In this document: positions 7,664-16,397 of the stretch, one piece after another
Numbering within the stretch: the first letter of the stretch is position 1
How the letters are laid out: each line of letters starts with the position of its first letter
Assembly: GCF_029846255.1 (NCBI RefSeq)
Contig: NZ_JARVWQ010000002.1
Coordinates: forward strand, 682,001 to 746,000
Source: Amnibacterium sp. CER49
GTDB lineage: Bacteria; Actinomycetota; Actinomycetes; Actinomycetales; Microbacteriaceae
Direction: 5' to 3'
DNA length: 64,000 nt
The notes under the pieces: generated by a model
The model's input: only the letters and a program-made list of their open reading frames with translations
Told to the model about the DNA's origin: nothing
Databases searched by the model: none
Translations under genes and position numbers: made by a program

Positions 7664-9349
7664 TCAGCCGAGCAGGTACATGCGGGCGTCCCACGGCGCC
7701 AGGGTCACGGCGCCGCCGGTCAGGGCCTCCTCGGTGCCGGGGAGGTTGCCGAGCAGCAGCCGCGCGCCGATCCAGCCGTCGCCGAGCTCGAGCTCGCGCT
7801 CGTGCCGGCTGCAGTTCGCGAGCACGAGCAGCCGCTGCGTCGCCGTCGACCGGGTGTAGGCCCAGATCTCCGGATCGTTCTCGAGCAGCGCGGCGAAGTC
7901 GCCCTCGGCGAGCACCGGCTGCTCGTGCCGCAGGCGGATGAGCGCGGCGTAGTGCGCGAAGACGGAGTCGGGGTCGTCGACCTGCGCGGCGGCGTTCAGC
8001 CAGGAGGCGTTCGGGTTCACCGGCAGCCATGGGGTGCCGGTCGTGAAGCCGGCGGTGCCGCTGCCGTCCCACTGCATCGGCGTGCGGGCGTTGTCGCGGC
8101 TCACCGCGGCGAGCGCCCGGAACGCCTCCTCCTGGTCCTGGCCGCCCGCGAGCACGTCGTGCCAGTGGTTCACCGACTCGACGTCCTGGAACTGGGCCGC
8201 CGTCCGCCACGGGAAGTTCGTCATCCCGAGCTCCTCGCCCTGGTAGACGTACGGCGTGCCGCGCATGCCGTGCAGGATCGTGCCGAGCGCCTTGGCCGAC
8301 GCGGCCCACACCTCGGGGTCGTCGTCGCCGAAGCGCGACACGGCGCGCGGCTGGTCGTGGTTGTCCCAGTAGAGGCTGTTCCAGCCCCGCTCGGCGAGGG
8401 CGACCTGCCAGCGGTTGAGCGACTGCTTCAGCGCGACCAGGTCGAGCGGCAGCAGGTTCCACTTCGAGGCGCCGTGGTCGATGCTCACGTGCTCGAACTG
8501 GAACACCATGTCGACCTCGCGACGCGCGGGGTCCGTGTAGCGCACCGCCTCCTCGGTCGTCACGCCCGGCATCTCGCCGACGGTGAGGAACGTGCCCTCG
8601 CGCCCGTCGAACACCTCACGGTGCATCTCGGCGAGGAACTCATGGATGCGCGGGCCGTCGGCGAACAGCTGGAAGGCGCTCACGAACCGCTGCCCGGCGA
8701 CGGCGGGCGCGTCGGGCAGGCCGGGCTGCTTCGAGATGAAGTTGATGACGTCCATCCGGAAGCCGTCGACCCCGCGGTCGAGCCACCAGCGCATCATCGC
8801 GTAGACCGCCTGCCGCACCGCCGGGTTCTCCCAGTTCAGGTCCGGCTGCTTCGTGGCGAAGAGGTGCAGGTAGTACTGGCCCGTCGCCTCGTCGAGCTGC
8901 CAGGCGGAGCCGGAGAAGAGCGAGCCCCAGTTGTTCGGCTCGGCGCCGTCGCGGCCGTCCCGCCAGATGTACCAGTCGCGCTTCGGGTCGTGGCGGCTCG
9001 AGCGGGAGGCGACGAACCAGGGGTGCTCGTCGGAGGTGTGGTTCACGACGAGGTCCATGAGCAGCTTCATGCCGCGCTCGTGGAGGCCCGCGATGATCGC
9101 GTCGAGCTGCTCGAGCGTGCCGAACAGCGGGTCGACGTCCTGGTAGTCGCTGATGTCGTAGCCGTTGTCGGCCTGGGGCGAGCGGTAGATCGGCGACAGC
9201 CAGACCACGTCGACGCCGAGCGCCTGCAGGTGGTCGAGGTGCTCGAGGATGCCGGCGAGGTCGCCCATGCCGTCGCCGTTCGCGTCGGCGAAGCTGCGCG
9301 GATAGATCTGGTACACGACCGCGGACTTCCACCAGGCGCCGGAGCTCAT
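7664..9349 (-). CDS. GH13 alpha-glucosidase / oligo-1,6-glucosidase
   Basis: 561 aa, ATG at 9349; full length for the family (550-600 aa). The (beta/alpha)8 catalytic core is intact: region I DLVVNHTSDEHP, region II GFRMDVIN with nucleophile Asp200, region III TVGEMPG with acid/base Glu259, and region IV DNHDQPR with transition-state Asp332. The N-terminus WWKSAVVYQIYPRSF is the hallmark of the oligo-1,6-glucosidase and trehalulose synthase subfamilies. There is no signal peptide, so it hydrolyses short alpha-glucosides (maltose, isomaltose or sucrose type) in the cytoplasm after uptake. No sugar transporter or LacI regulator is adjacent. QPE/QPD-type specificity motifs were not resolved, so the bond preference stays open. 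Confidence 0.93.
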   Translation of the reverse strand: MSSGAWWKSAVVYQIYPRSFADANGDGMGDLAGILEHLDHLQALGVDVVWLSPIYRSPQADNGYDISDYQDVDPLFGTLEQLDAIIAGLHERGMKLLMDLVVNHTSDEHPWFVASRSSRHDPKRDWYIWRDGRDGAEPNNWGSLFSGSAWQLDEATGQYYLHLFATKQPDLNWENPAVRQAVYAMMRWWLDRGVDGFRMDVINFISKQPGLPDAPAVAGQRFVSAFQLFADGPRIHEFLAEMHREVFDGREGTFLTVGEMPGVTTEEAVRYTDPARREVDMVFQFEHVSIDHGASKWNLLPLDLVALKQSLNRWQVALAERGWNSLYWDNHDQPRAVSRFGDDDPEVWAASAKALGTILHGMRGTPYVYQGEELGMTNFPWRTAAQFQDVESVNHWHDVLAGGQDQEEAFRALAAVSRDNARTPMQWDGSGTAGFTTGTPWLPVNPNASWLNAAAQVDDPDSVFAHYAALIRLRHEQPVLAEGDFAALLENDPEIWAYTRSTATQRLLVLANCSRHERELELGDGWIGARLLLGNLPGTEEALTGGAVTLAPWDARMYLLG

Positions 9350-9419
9350 GGCTTCATCCTGGCGTGCCGGTCCCTCACGCGACGACGGAGCATCGGTCGT
9401 CGGCGGCCCCGGTCGCGGC

Positions 9420-9445
9420 GATCCAGGCGTCCCGGACGCCGGATC
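9420..9445 (-). terminator. GGATC-containing hairpin downstream of GNAT gene
   Basis: GATCCAGGCGTC (9420-9431) pairs with GACGCCGGATC (9435-9445) with one bulged A. It begins 13 bases past the stop of the acetyltransferase gene that ends at 9458 (minus strand). Plausible terminator and member of the GGATCC hairpin set. Confidence 0.5.
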
Positions 9446-9457
9446 TCCGTCGGACGG

Positions 9458-9994
9458 TCAGCTGAGCGGGAGATGCAGCACGAAGTCGGACTCGAGCGCG
9501 CCGCCGACGAGGAAGCGCCGGGTGCCGACCCGGGCGAAGCCGTGCTTCTCGTAGAAGCGCAGCGCGCGGGCGTTCGCCTGGTTCGTCCCGAGCCAGACGC
9601 CCGCCGCGACGGGCCGTGCCGCGTCGAGGACCGCCGCCAGCAGGGCTCCCGCGACGCCGGTGCCGTGCCCGGCAGGACGCACGTAGAGCTTGCTGAGTTC
9701 GGCCGTCGGCCGCACGGGGACGGCCGCAGCCACCTCGGGATCCGCCGGCTCGCCGTGCACGAGCAGCGCGTACCCGTCGAGGCGCCCGTCGATGTCGTCG
9801 ACGACCAGGACGCGATCGGGATCCACGGCGTACGCGGCGAAGCGCTCCTCGGTGAGGTTCGCGGCGACGAAGGCGGCGATCGCCTCGGGCGTCACGCTCG
9901 GCGGGCAGGCGAGCGGGAAGGTGGCGGCGGCGAGGTCGGCGAGCGCCGCCGCGTCGTCGACGGTGGCGGGGCGGACCGTCACGCGTCCGTCCAT
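9458..9994 (-). CDS. GNAT family N-acetyltransferase
   Basis: 178 aa, ATG at 9994, overlapping the end of the upstream acetyltransferase gene by 16 bases, which implies translational coupling. The GNAT fold is recognisable from TVRPATVDDAAALADLA (beta1/alpha1), ELSKLYVRPAGHGTGVAGAL (motif A, acetyl-CoA pyrophosphate loop in R-P-A-G-H-G-T-G-V form) and NARALRFYEKHGFARVGTR (motif B). Predicted to transfer acetyl from acetyl-CoA to an amine of a small molecule or protein. The acceptor is unknown. Confidence 0.9.
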   Translation of the reverse strand: MDGRVTVRPATVDDAAALADLAAATFPLACPPSVTPEAIAAFVAANLTEERFAAYAVDPDRVLVVDDIDGRLDGYALLVHGEPADPEVAAAVPVRPTAELSKLYVRPAGHGTGVAGALLAAVLDAARPVAAGVWLGTNQANARALRFYEKHGFARVGTRRFLVGGALESDFVLHLPLS

Positions 9995-10569
9995 TCGGCG
10001 CGGAGCACGCTCATCACGACCTCGTCGCCGAAGCCGCCGCCGAGGAACACCGCCTCGCGGCGCACCCCCTCCTCGACGAAGCCGGCCTTCGCGTACGCAC
10101 GGCGGGCGCGGTCGTTCATGGCGAGCACTCGCAGCTCGATGCGGTTCAGCCCCATCACGAGGAAGCCGTAGCGCACCATGACCCGCACGGCATCGGTGCC
10201 GAGACCGCGGCCGACGAAGTCCGGACCGAGCACGATCGCGAGGGTCGCCGCGCGCTCCGGCAGCGTCGCGCCCCACACCGTCACGTGGCCGGCGAAGCCG
10301 CCGGTCTCCCGCTCCTCGACGCTGAAGCCGGCGCCCGAGGGCGAGTCGTTGACGCTCCAGCGGCGGAACATGTCGATCGTCGTCCCCTCCGGACGCGGAC
10401 GGACGACGATCTGCTGCAGCGCCTGCCACTCGGGGTCGGCCCACCAGCGCTCGAGATGCGGCAGGTCGGACTCGGCGAGCGGCCGCAGCCGCACCCGCTC
10501 GCCCTCGAGGATCGACCGGCCGTACTGCTGCGCCGCTGCGGCGTCCCGTGGCACGTCCACGACGCTCAC
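9979..10569 (-). CDS. GNAT family N-acetyltransferase (RimJ/RimL-like)
   Basis: 196 aa, GTG start at 10569 (VSVVDVPRD). LEGERVRLRPLAESDLPHLERW is the typical start of RimJ/RimL-type GNAT proteins. VLGPDFVGRGLGTDAVRVM is the acetyl-CoA binding loop (G-R-G-L-G-T), and LNRIELRVLAMNDRARRAYA plus KAGFVEEGVRREAVF complete the fold. Family members acetylate ribosomal protein N-termini, antibiotics or other amines; the acceptor here is not known. It forms a two-gene unit with the acetyltransferase that overlaps its end. It is divergent from the DUF2786 gene across 90 bases. Confidence 0.9.
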   Translation of the reverse strand: MSVVDVPRDAAAAQQYGRSILEGERVRLRPLAESDLPHLERWWADPEWQALQQIVVRPRPEGTTIDMFRRWSVNDSPSGAGFSVEERETGGFAGHVTVWGATLPERAATLAIVLGPDFVGRGLGTDAVRVMVRYGFLVMGLNRIELRVLAMNDRARRAYAKAGFVEEGVRREAVFLGGGFGDEVVMSVLRAEWTDA

Positions 10570-10659
10570 GCTAGGGCCTCGGCGTGTCCCACGTCCCGCG
10601 CTGTCGGAGGCCCGTGGTCACCTTGCCGTCGCCCGTGCCCACCCCGATCAGGAGGACGC

Positions 10660-11418
10660 ATGGCCGAGAGCATGACCGTCGAGCAGCGCATCGCGCACTT
10701 CCTACGCCTGTCGCAGGACCCCGGCGCCACGCAGGCCGAGCGCGACACCGCCGGGCAGCAGGCCGAGCGCCTGCTCGCGAAGCACGCCATCGACCGGCTC
10801 ACCCTCGACGTCGAGGGCGCGAAGCGGGCGCAGCGCGAGCCCATCGAGACCGGCGTGCTCGTGGTGCACGGCGGCCGCGGCACCGTCGCCCTCGACGTCG
10901 TGCTCGGCCTCAGCCGCGTCGCGACGGCGCTCGGTCTGGTGCCGTACTTCTCCGACCGCCGCACGCCGGACCCGTGGGATCCCGAGGGCACCCCGCACGT
11001 GCGGCTCAGCGTCAGCGGCTTCCGCTCCGACGTCGCGCTCGCGCTGCCGCTGCTCGAGTCGCTCCACACGCAGGCCGTGCTCGCGATGCGCGCGTGGTGG
11101 CGCGGCGATGCGCGGCACCGGCTCGTGCCGCGCTGGGACGCGCACCTCGCCCGGTGCGCGTTCGTGCAGTCGTTCGGCGACGGCGCCGCCGCGCGGCTCC
11201 GCACCGCGAGGGACGAGGCGGTGGCCACCACCGGCACCGCGCTCGTCGTCGCGTCGCGCGAGGCCGAGGTGCGCGGCTGGGTCGACGACAACGTGCGGCT
11301 CCGCACCCGCACCGATCGCCGCTCGTTCTCCGGCTACGGGCGCGGCCAGGGCTACGCGGCGGGCCTCCGGTCGACCGGCACGACGCGCCGCGGAGTGCAC
11401 TCCCCCTCCGGCGGTTGA
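10660..11418 (+). CDS. DUF2786 domain-containing protein
   Basis: 252 aa, ATG at 10660 with GGAGG at 10651-10655. Residues ~8-45 (RIAHFLRLSQDPGATQAERD ... AERLLAKHAID) match the DUF2786 helical domain, which is found in phage-like and chromosomal proteins of unknown function. The rest contains an alpha/beta region with no catalytic motif I recognise. The C-terminus is Arg/Ser/Gly-rich (residues ~225-252), as if for nucleic acid or surface contact. No neighbouring phage genes are seen, so it stands alone. Function unknown. Confidence 0.8.
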   Translation: MAESMTVEQRIAHFLRLSQDPGATQAERDTAGQQAERLLAKHAIDRLTLDVEGAKRAQREPIETGVLVVHGGRGTVALDVVLGLSRVATALGLVPYFSDRRTPDPWDPEGTPHVRLSVSGFRSDVALALPLLESLHTQAVLAMRAWWRGDARHRLVPRWDAHLARCAFVQSFGDGAAARLRTARDEAVATTGTALVVASREAEVRGWVDDNVRLRTRTDRRSFSGYGRGQGYAAGLRSTGTTRRGVHSPSGG

Positions 11419-11429
11419 CGAGCCGGCAG

Positions 11430-11469
11430 GGTCTCGAGACGCTTCCTGCAGGCGCTCCTCGACGACCGG
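11430..11469. repeat. Palindromic intergenic repeat fragment (GGTCTCGAGACG type)
   Basis: The segment GGTCTCGAGACG, a central CCTGCAGG-containing stretch and CTCCTCGACGACCGG resembles the scattered palindromic repeats that I recall in Microbacteriaceae genomes, which read roughly GGTCTCGAGACG ... CTCCTCGACCACCGG. It lies between the convergent ends of the DUF2786 gene and aspA. Its membership in a genome-wide family is inference and cannot be tested within this window. Confidence 0.45.
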
Positions 11470-11482
11470 GGAACGAGGCGGG

Positions 11483-12970
11483 TCAGATCGAGTCGGCCTC
11501 GCTCGGGGTCACGATCGCCTTCGCGGCGCCCTCCGGCCCGACCACGGGCAGCGGGCCCGACTCGACCCCCGAGAGCCGCGCGGGCGACGTGAGGAACTCG
11601 ACGCGCTCCCGGTCCATGAGGCCGGCCTCGACCACGAGGTCGGCCACGCTCCGGCCCGTGAGCAGCGCGGTCTTCGCGAGCGCCGACGCCGCGGCGTAGC
11701 CGATGTACGGAGTGAGCGCGGTGACGACGCCGACCGAGGTCCGCACCATCGAGTCGAGCCGGTCGACGTTCGCCTGGATGCCGTCGACGCAGTGCACCCG
11801 CAGCGTGCGGCACGCGGCCCGCAGCCACGAGACGTTGGTGAGGATCGAGTGCAGGATGAGCGGCTCGAACGCGTTCAGCTGCAGCTGGCCGCCCTCCGCG
11901 GCCATCGTCACCGAGACGTCGTGCCCGACGACCGCGAACGCGACCTGGTTCACGACCTCGGGGATCACCGGGTTCACCTTGCCGGGCATGATCGACGAGC
12001 CCGCCTGCCGCGGCGGCAGGGTGATCTCGCCGAGGCCCGCCTGCGGGCCGCTCGAGAGCAGCCGCAGGTCGTTGCAGATCTTGCTCAGCTTGATCGCCGC
12101 GCGCTTCAGCACGCCCGACATCTGCATGAAGACACCCGTGTCGCTCGTCGCCTCGACGAGGTCGCCGGCCGTCACGTACTCCTCGCCGAGCAGGTCCGAC
12201 AGGTGCTGCCGCACGGTGCCCGCGTAGCGGGGGTCCGCCGTGATGCCGGTGCCGATCGCGGTGGCGCCGAGGTTGATCTCGCGCAGCAGCGGCAGCACGT
12301 CGCGGATGCGCTCCACGTCCTCGCCGAGCGTCGTGGCGAACCCGTGGAACTCCTGCCCGAGCGTCATCGGCACGGCGTCCTGCAGCTGGGTGCGCCCGAC
12401 CTTGAGGATGTCGTGGAACTCCTCGCCCTTCCTCGCGAACGACTCGCGCAGCGCCTCGTGCTCGACGAGGAAGTCCTCGAGCGCCATCGCGATCGAGATC
12501 TTCGCGGCGGTCGGGTAGACGTCGTTCGTGCTCTGGCTGCGGTTCACGTCGTCGATCGGGTTCAGCACGCCGTAGTCGCCGAGCTCGTGGCCCGCGAGCT
12601 CGAGCGCGACATTCGCGATGACCTCGTTCGCGTTCATGTTCGTCGAGGTGCCGGCGCCGCCCTGGATCACGTCGACGACGAACTGGTCGTGGTACCGCCC
12701 GGCGCGCAGCGCGAGGCACGCCTGCTCGATCATCTCGGCCTTGTGCGGCTCGATCGCGCCGAGGTCCCGGTTCGCCCGGGCGGCCGCCTGCTTCACGATC
12801 GCGAGCGCGTCGACGAGGCGCGGGTGGATCGAGATCGGCCGCCCGGAGATCGCGAAGTTCTCGAGCGCTCGGGCCGTGTGCGCACCCCAGTAGGCGTCCG
12901 CGGGGATCTCGACGGCGCCGAGGCTGTCGGTCTCGAGACGGCTGAGGGCGGTGGGAACGACATCGGTCAC
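11483..12970 (-). CDS. aspA: Aspartate ammonia-lyase
   Basis: 495 aa with GTG start at 12970 (VTDVVPTALSRLETDSLGAV). It belongs to the aspartase/fumarase superfamily: the flexible signature loop GSSIMPGKVNP at residues 324-334 holds the catalytic Ser, and TSTNMNANEVIAN (108-120), NDVYPTA (149-155) and GRTQLQDA (192-199) form the other conserved substrate regions. Length and the NMNANEV pattern suit aspartase rather than fumarase C, though fumarase is the main alternative. It converts L-aspartate to fumarate and ammonia in the cytoplasm as a homotetramer, feeding the TCA cycle. No aspartate transporter or asparaginase is adjacent. Confidence 0.9.
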   Translation of the reverse strand: MTDVVPTALSRLETDSLGAVEIPADAYWGAHTARALENFAISGRPISIHPRLVDALAIVKQAAARANRDLGAIEPHKAEMIEQACLALRAGRYHDQFVVDVIQGGAGTSTNMNANEVIANVALELAGHELGDYGVLNPIDDVNRSQSTNDVYPTAAKISIAMALEDFLVEHEALRESFARKGEEFHDILKVGRTQLQDAVPMTLGQEFHGFATTLGEDVERIRDVLPLLREINLGATAIGTGITADPRYAGTVRQHLSDLLGEEYVTAGDLVEATSDTGVFMQMSGVLKRAAIKLSKICNDLRLLSSGPQAGLGEITLPPRQAGSSIMPGKVNPVIPEVVNQVAFAVVGHDVSVTMAAEGGQLQLNAFEPLILHSILTNVSWLRAACRTLRVHCVDGIQANVDRLDSMVRTSVGVVTALTPYIGYAAASALAKTALLTGRSVADLVVEAGLMDRERVEFLTSPARLSGVESGPLPVVGPEGAAKAIVTPSEADSI

Positions 12971-13121
12971 GCCTCCACGCTATGCCTGCATCCGCGCAAG
13001 GGTTCGCGGAAGCGCCGTCGCTTCGCCGCGTCGGCGCCCGCGGGCCTGCAACGTTCCGGAGAACGATGCAGACCTGCTGCCTAGGATGGCGTCGCGACGG
13101 CGCACGACGAGGAGTGGCGGC

Positions 13122-14222
13122 ATGCGGATCACGGGAGCCGTGCTCGAGGAGTCGGGGCACCCCTCGCCGTACCGCGACAGCCGCCCGCTCACCGTCTCCG
13201 AGCTCGAGCTCGCCGCACCGGGCTCCACCGAGCTGCTCGTCCGCATCGAGGCCGCGGGCCTCTGCCACTCCGACCTCTCCGTCGTGAACGGCGACCGGCC
13301 CCGGCCCGTGCCGATGCTGCTCGGCCACGAGGCCGCGGGCATCGTGGAGGCGACGGGGAGCGCGGTGACGGACGTCGCGATCGGCGAGCGCGTCGTGCTC
13401 ACCTTCCTCCCGCGCTGCGGCGAGTGCGCCGCCTGCCGCACCGAGGGCCGCCTGCCGTGCGAGCCGGGCAGCGCCGCGAACGGCGCGGGCGAGCTGCTCG
13501 GCGGCGGCACGCGGCTCGCCCGCGACGGGCATCCCGTCGCGCACCACCTCGGGGCCTCGGCCTTCGCGACCCATGCCGTCGTCGACCGCCGCTCCATCGT
13601 CCCCGTGGCGCAGGACGTGCCGCCGGAGGTCGCGGCGCTGCTCGGCTGCGCGGTGCTCACGGGCGGCGGCGCCGTGCGGAACGCCGCGGCCGTCGCGCCG
13701 GGCGAACCCGTGATGGTCGTCGGCCTCGGCGGCGTCGGCCTCGCCGCGGTGCTCGTCGCGGTCGCGCTCGGGCACCCGGTGGTCGCCGTCGACGCGCTGC
13801 CCGCGAAGCTCGAGGCCGCGGTCGCCCTCGGCGCGGACGAGGCGTACCTGCCCGACGACCTGCGCGCCGCCGGGGTCCGCGCCCCGGTCGTGATCGAGGC
13901 CGCCGGGTCCGCCCGCGCCTTCGAGACCGCGTTCGCCGCGACCGCTCCGGGCGGCCGCACGGTGACCGTCGGGCTGCCGAACCCGGCCGCCCGCGCCGCC
14001 ATCCCCCCGCTCGTGCTCACCGCCGAGGCACGGACCGTCGTCGGCAGCTACCTCGGCTCGTCCGTGCCCGCCCGCGACGTGCCCGTGTACGCCGACCTCT
14101 GGCGCAGCGGCCGGCTGCCCGTCGAACGGCTGGTGTCCGACCGGATCGGCCTCGACGACCTGAACGGGGCGCTGGACGTCCTCGCCCAGGGCGGCGCGCT
14201 GCGCCAGCTCATCGCCTTCTGA
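13122..14222 (+). CDS. Zinc-dependent alcohol dehydrogenase (MDR family)
   Basis: 366 aa, ATG at 13122 with GAGGAG about 8 bases upstream. Catalytic zinc ligands Cys48 (AGLCHSDL) and His69-Glu70 (GHEAAG) and the four structural-zinc cysteines 99, 102, 105 and 113 (CGECAACRTEGRLPC) are present. The Rossmann motif VVGLGGVGLAAV lies near residues 204-215. This is a class III or aryl-type alcohol dehydrogenase that oxidises an alcohol with NAD(P)+. It heads a run of CoA-pathway genes (SDR, MaoC, LLM flavin enzyme) on the same strand. It could therefore supply the first oxidation of an alcohol substrate in that pathway; this is inference from context. Confidence 0.92.
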   Translation: MRITGAVLEESGHPSPYRDSRPLTVSELELAAPGSTELLVRIEAAGLCHSDLSVVNGDRPRPVPMLLGHEAAGIVEATGSAVTDVAIGERVVLTFLPRCGECAACRTEGRLPCEPGSAANGAGELLGGGTRLARDGHPVAHHLGASAFATHAVVDRRSIVPVAQDVPPEVAALLGCAVLTGGGAVRNAAAVAPGEPVMVVGLGGVGLAAVLVAVALGHPVVAVDALPAKLEAAVALGADEAYLPDDLRAAGVRAPVVIEAAGSARAFETAFAATAPGGRTVTVGLPNPAARAAIPPLVLTAEARTVVGSYLGSSVPARDVPVYADLWRSGRLPVERLVSDRIGLDDLNGALDVLAQGGALRQLIAF

Positions 14223-14276
14223 CGGCCCGGATCTCCCCGCCCATCCCGCCCCACCCCGACAGAGAGGACCACCACC

Positions 14277-15038
14277 TTGACCGACGCACCGCAGCGCATC
14301 GCGATCGTCACGGGCGCCGCCCGCGGCATCGGCGCCGCCATCGCGAAGCGGCTCGCCGCCGACGGCATGGCCGTCGGCGTGGTCGACCTGCAGGAGAGCG
14401 CGACCGGGAGCACCGTCGCCGCGATCACGGACGCGGGCGGCCGCGCCATCGGCATCGGAGCCGACGTGGCCGACACCGGGCAGGTCGAGGCCGCGGTCGC
14501 CCGCGTCGCCGACGAGCTCGGCGCACCGACCGTGCTCGTGAACAACGCGGGCATCCTCCGCGACAACCTCATCTTCAAGATGACGGACGACGACTTCGAC
14601 CAGGTCGTGCGGGTGCACCTCCGCGGCGCCTTCCTCATGACCCGAGCCGTGCAGCGCCACCAGGTCGAGGCGAGGTGGGGCCGCATCGTGAGCCTCTCGT
14701 CGACGAGCGCGCTCGGCAACCGCGGGCAGGCGAACTACGCCGCGGTCAAGGCGGGCCTGCAGGGCTTCACGAAGACCCTCGCGATCGAACTCGGCCGCTA
14801 CAACATCACCGCGAACGCGATCGCGCCCGGCATCATCGCCACGGACATGCTGCGGCAGACCGCCGAGCGCGTCGGCGTCCCGTTCGAGGACTACCTCGCC
14901 GCCGCGACCAAGGACGTCCCGGTCGGCCGGGTCGGGCAGCCGGAGGACATCGCGAACGCGGCGAGCTTCTTCTGCGCCGAGGCCTCCTCCTTCGTCTCCG
15001 GGCAGGTGCTCTACGTGGCGGGCGGGCCCCGCGCATGA
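14277..15038 (+). CDS. SDR oxidoreductase, FabG-like (3-oxoacyl/3-hydroxyacyl-CoA dehydrogenase type)
   Basis: 253 aa with a probable TTG start at 14277, preceded by GAGAGGAC. NAD(P) motif IVTGAARGIGAAIAKRLA at residues ~9-26, LVNNAGIL near 90, the active-site Ser in VSLSSTSALG, and Tyr-x3-Lys in ANYAAVKAG. The C-terminus VSGQVLYVAGGPRA fits FabG-type enzymes. It likely interconverts 3-hydroxyacyl and 3-oxoacyl thioesters. The ATGA overlap with the MaoC hydratase gene and the nearby thiolase point to beta-oxidation of an acyl-CoA rather than fatty acid synthesis. Confidence 0.9.
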   Translation: MTDAPQRIAIVTGAARGIGAAIAKRLAADGMAVGVVDLQESATGSTVAAITDAGGRAIGIGADVADTGQVEAAVARVADELGAPTVLVNNAGILRDNLIFKMTDDDFDQVVRVHLRGAFLMTRAVQRHQVEARWGRIVSLSSTSALGNRGQANYAAVKAGLQGFTKTLAIELGRYNITANAIAPGIIATDMLRQTAERVGVPFEDYLAAATKDVPVGRVGQPEDIANAASFFCAEASSFVSGQVLYVAGGPRA

Positions 15039-15490
15039 CCCGGTTCGCGTCCCCCGAGGCGCTCCTCGACGCGGTCGGCACCGACCTCGGCACGAGCGCG
15101 TGGGTCGAGATCGACCAGCGGCGCATCGACCTGTTCGCCGACGCGACCGACGACCACCAGTGGATCCACATCGACCCGGAGCGGGCGGCGGCGGGGCCGT
15201 TCGGGGCACCGATCGCGCACGGCTACCTGTCGCTGTCGCTGCTCGCGCCGTTCCTGTTCGAGCTGCTGCAGGTCGACGGCACCGGGCTCGTCATCAACGC
15301 GGGATCCGACCGGGTGCGGTTCCTCTCCCCCGTGCGGGTCGGCTCGCGCATCCGCGCGGCGGCCACGATCTCGGGCGCCGAGCGGATCCCGTCCGGCGTC
15401 CGGGTGCGGACCGCCGTGACGGTCGAGATCGAGGGGACGGAGCGGCCGGCGCTCGTCGCCGAGACGCTGATGGTGTTCGCGCCCGCCTGA
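15035..15490 (+). CDS. MaoC family enoyl-CoA hydratase
   Basis: 151 aa, ATG at 15035 overlapping the upstream SDR stop by 4 bases. The hotdog-fold hydratase motif is seen in RIDLFADATDDHQWIHID (residues ~29-46) with the catalytic Asp and His, followed by GPFGAPIAHGYLSLSLL. The C-terminal half continues with the strand pattern of the fold. Single-domain MaoC proteins hydrate (R)-specific enoyl-CoA. With the coupled SDR it would carry out two successive steps of a side-chain or fatty-acid degradation route. The substrate is not specified by the sequence. Confidence 0.9.
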   Translation: MTRFASPEALLDAVGTDLGTSAWVEIDQRRIDLFADATDDHQWIHIDPERAAAGPFGAPIAHGYLSLSLLAPFLFELLQVDGTGLVINAGSDRVRFLSPVRVGSRIRAAATISGAERIPSGVRVRTAVTVEIEGTERPALVAETLMVFAPA

Positions 15491-15525
15491 CGGCCCCCTC
15501 AGCGGCGGGGTGCAGGGTACGGCTC

Positions 15526-16392
15526 ATGAAGCTGGCCCTGCACTTCCCGAACTTCTCCATGCCCGGGGCCCCGGGCTCCCTCGCCCGCACCCTCGCCGAC
15601 ACCGCCCGCGCGGCCGAGGACGCCGGGTTCTCGACGATGACCGTCATGGACCACTGGTTCCAGATGGTCCCGCTCGGCGGCTCGGCCGAGCCGATGCTCG
15701 AGGGCTACACGACGCTCGGCTACCTCGCGGCGGTCACCGAGCGACTCGAGCTCGGCACGCTCGTCACGGGCGTCACGTACCGGTACCCGGGGCTGCTCGC
15801 GAAGATCGTCGCCACCCTCGACGTGCTCTCGGAGGGCCGGGCGATGCTCGGCGTCGGCGCCGCCTGGTACGAGCAGGAGCACGCGGCGTACGGGGTGCCG
15901 TTCCCGCCGCTCAAGGAGCGGTTCGAGCGGCTGCGCGAGACGCTCGAGATCTGCGAGCAGATGTGGAGCGACGACGACGGCCCCTACCGCGGGCAGTACT
16001 ACGAGCTCGCCGAGACGATCTGCAACCCGAGGCCGCTGCAGCGCCCGCGGCCCCCGATCCTCATCGGTGGCGGCGGCGAGCGGAAGACGCTACGGCTCGT
16101 CGCCGAGCACGGCGACGCCTGCAACCTGTTCGACCTGGGGCCGGAGGAGGTCGGCCACAAGCTCGACGTGCTGCGGCAGCACTGCGACGACGTCGGCCGC
16201 GACTACGGCACCATCCGGAAGACCCTCACGACGCCCGGCGACGACGCCGAGTCCGACGAGTTCCTCTCCCGGATGGGGCAGTACGCCGCGCTGGGGATCG
16301 ACCAGGTCTGGGTGCGGGCCCTCGCGCCGGACCCGGCGGCCGCCGCGAGGCGCGTCGGCGAGCGTCTGGTGCCGCGCCTCGCGGAGCTCTAG
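15526..16392 (+). CDS. LLM class flavin-dependent oxidoreductase, probably F420-dependent
   Basis: 288 aa, ATG at 15526, 35 bases after the MaoC gene. This is a luciferase-like monooxygenase TIM barrel: LALHFPNFSMPGAPG at the start, AEDAGFSTMTVMDHWFQM, LGTLVTGVTYRYPGLLAK, and MLGVGAAWYEQEHAAYG. PPILIGGGGERKTLRLVAEHGDACNL is the typical deazaflavin/FMN phosphate-binding region. Subfamily features suggest coenzyme F420, common in actinobacteria, but FMN cannot be excluded. It may oxygenate or dehydrogenate an intermediate of the adjacent CoA pathway. It ends 5 bases from the convergent thiolase stop. Confidence 0.88.
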   Translation: MKLALHFPNFSMPGAPGSLARTLADTARAAEDAGFSTMTVMDHWFQMVPLGGSAEPMLEGYTTLGYLAAVTERLELGTLVTGVTYRYPGLLAKIVATLDVLSEGRAMLGVGAAWYEQEHAAYGVPFPPLKERFERLRETLEICEQMWSDDDGPYRGQYYELAETICNPRPLQRPRPPILIGGGGERKTLRLVAEHGDACNLFDLGPEEVGHKLDVLRQHCDDVGRDYGTIRKTLTTPGDDAESDEFLSRMGQYAALGIDQVWVRALAPDPAAAARRVGERLVPRLAEL

Positions 16393-16397
16393 CCCGG

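Noticed and set aside
7592-10171. Plus-strand frame of 859 aa
   Set aside because: Antisense to the GH13 and GNAT genes, which have intact catalytic motifs on the minus strand.
11352-15209. Minus-strand open frame of 1285 aa
   Set aside because: It runs antisense to the ADH, SDR and MaoC genes and contains Arg/Ala-rich translation without motifs; in very GC-rich DNA long empty frames arise opposite genes.
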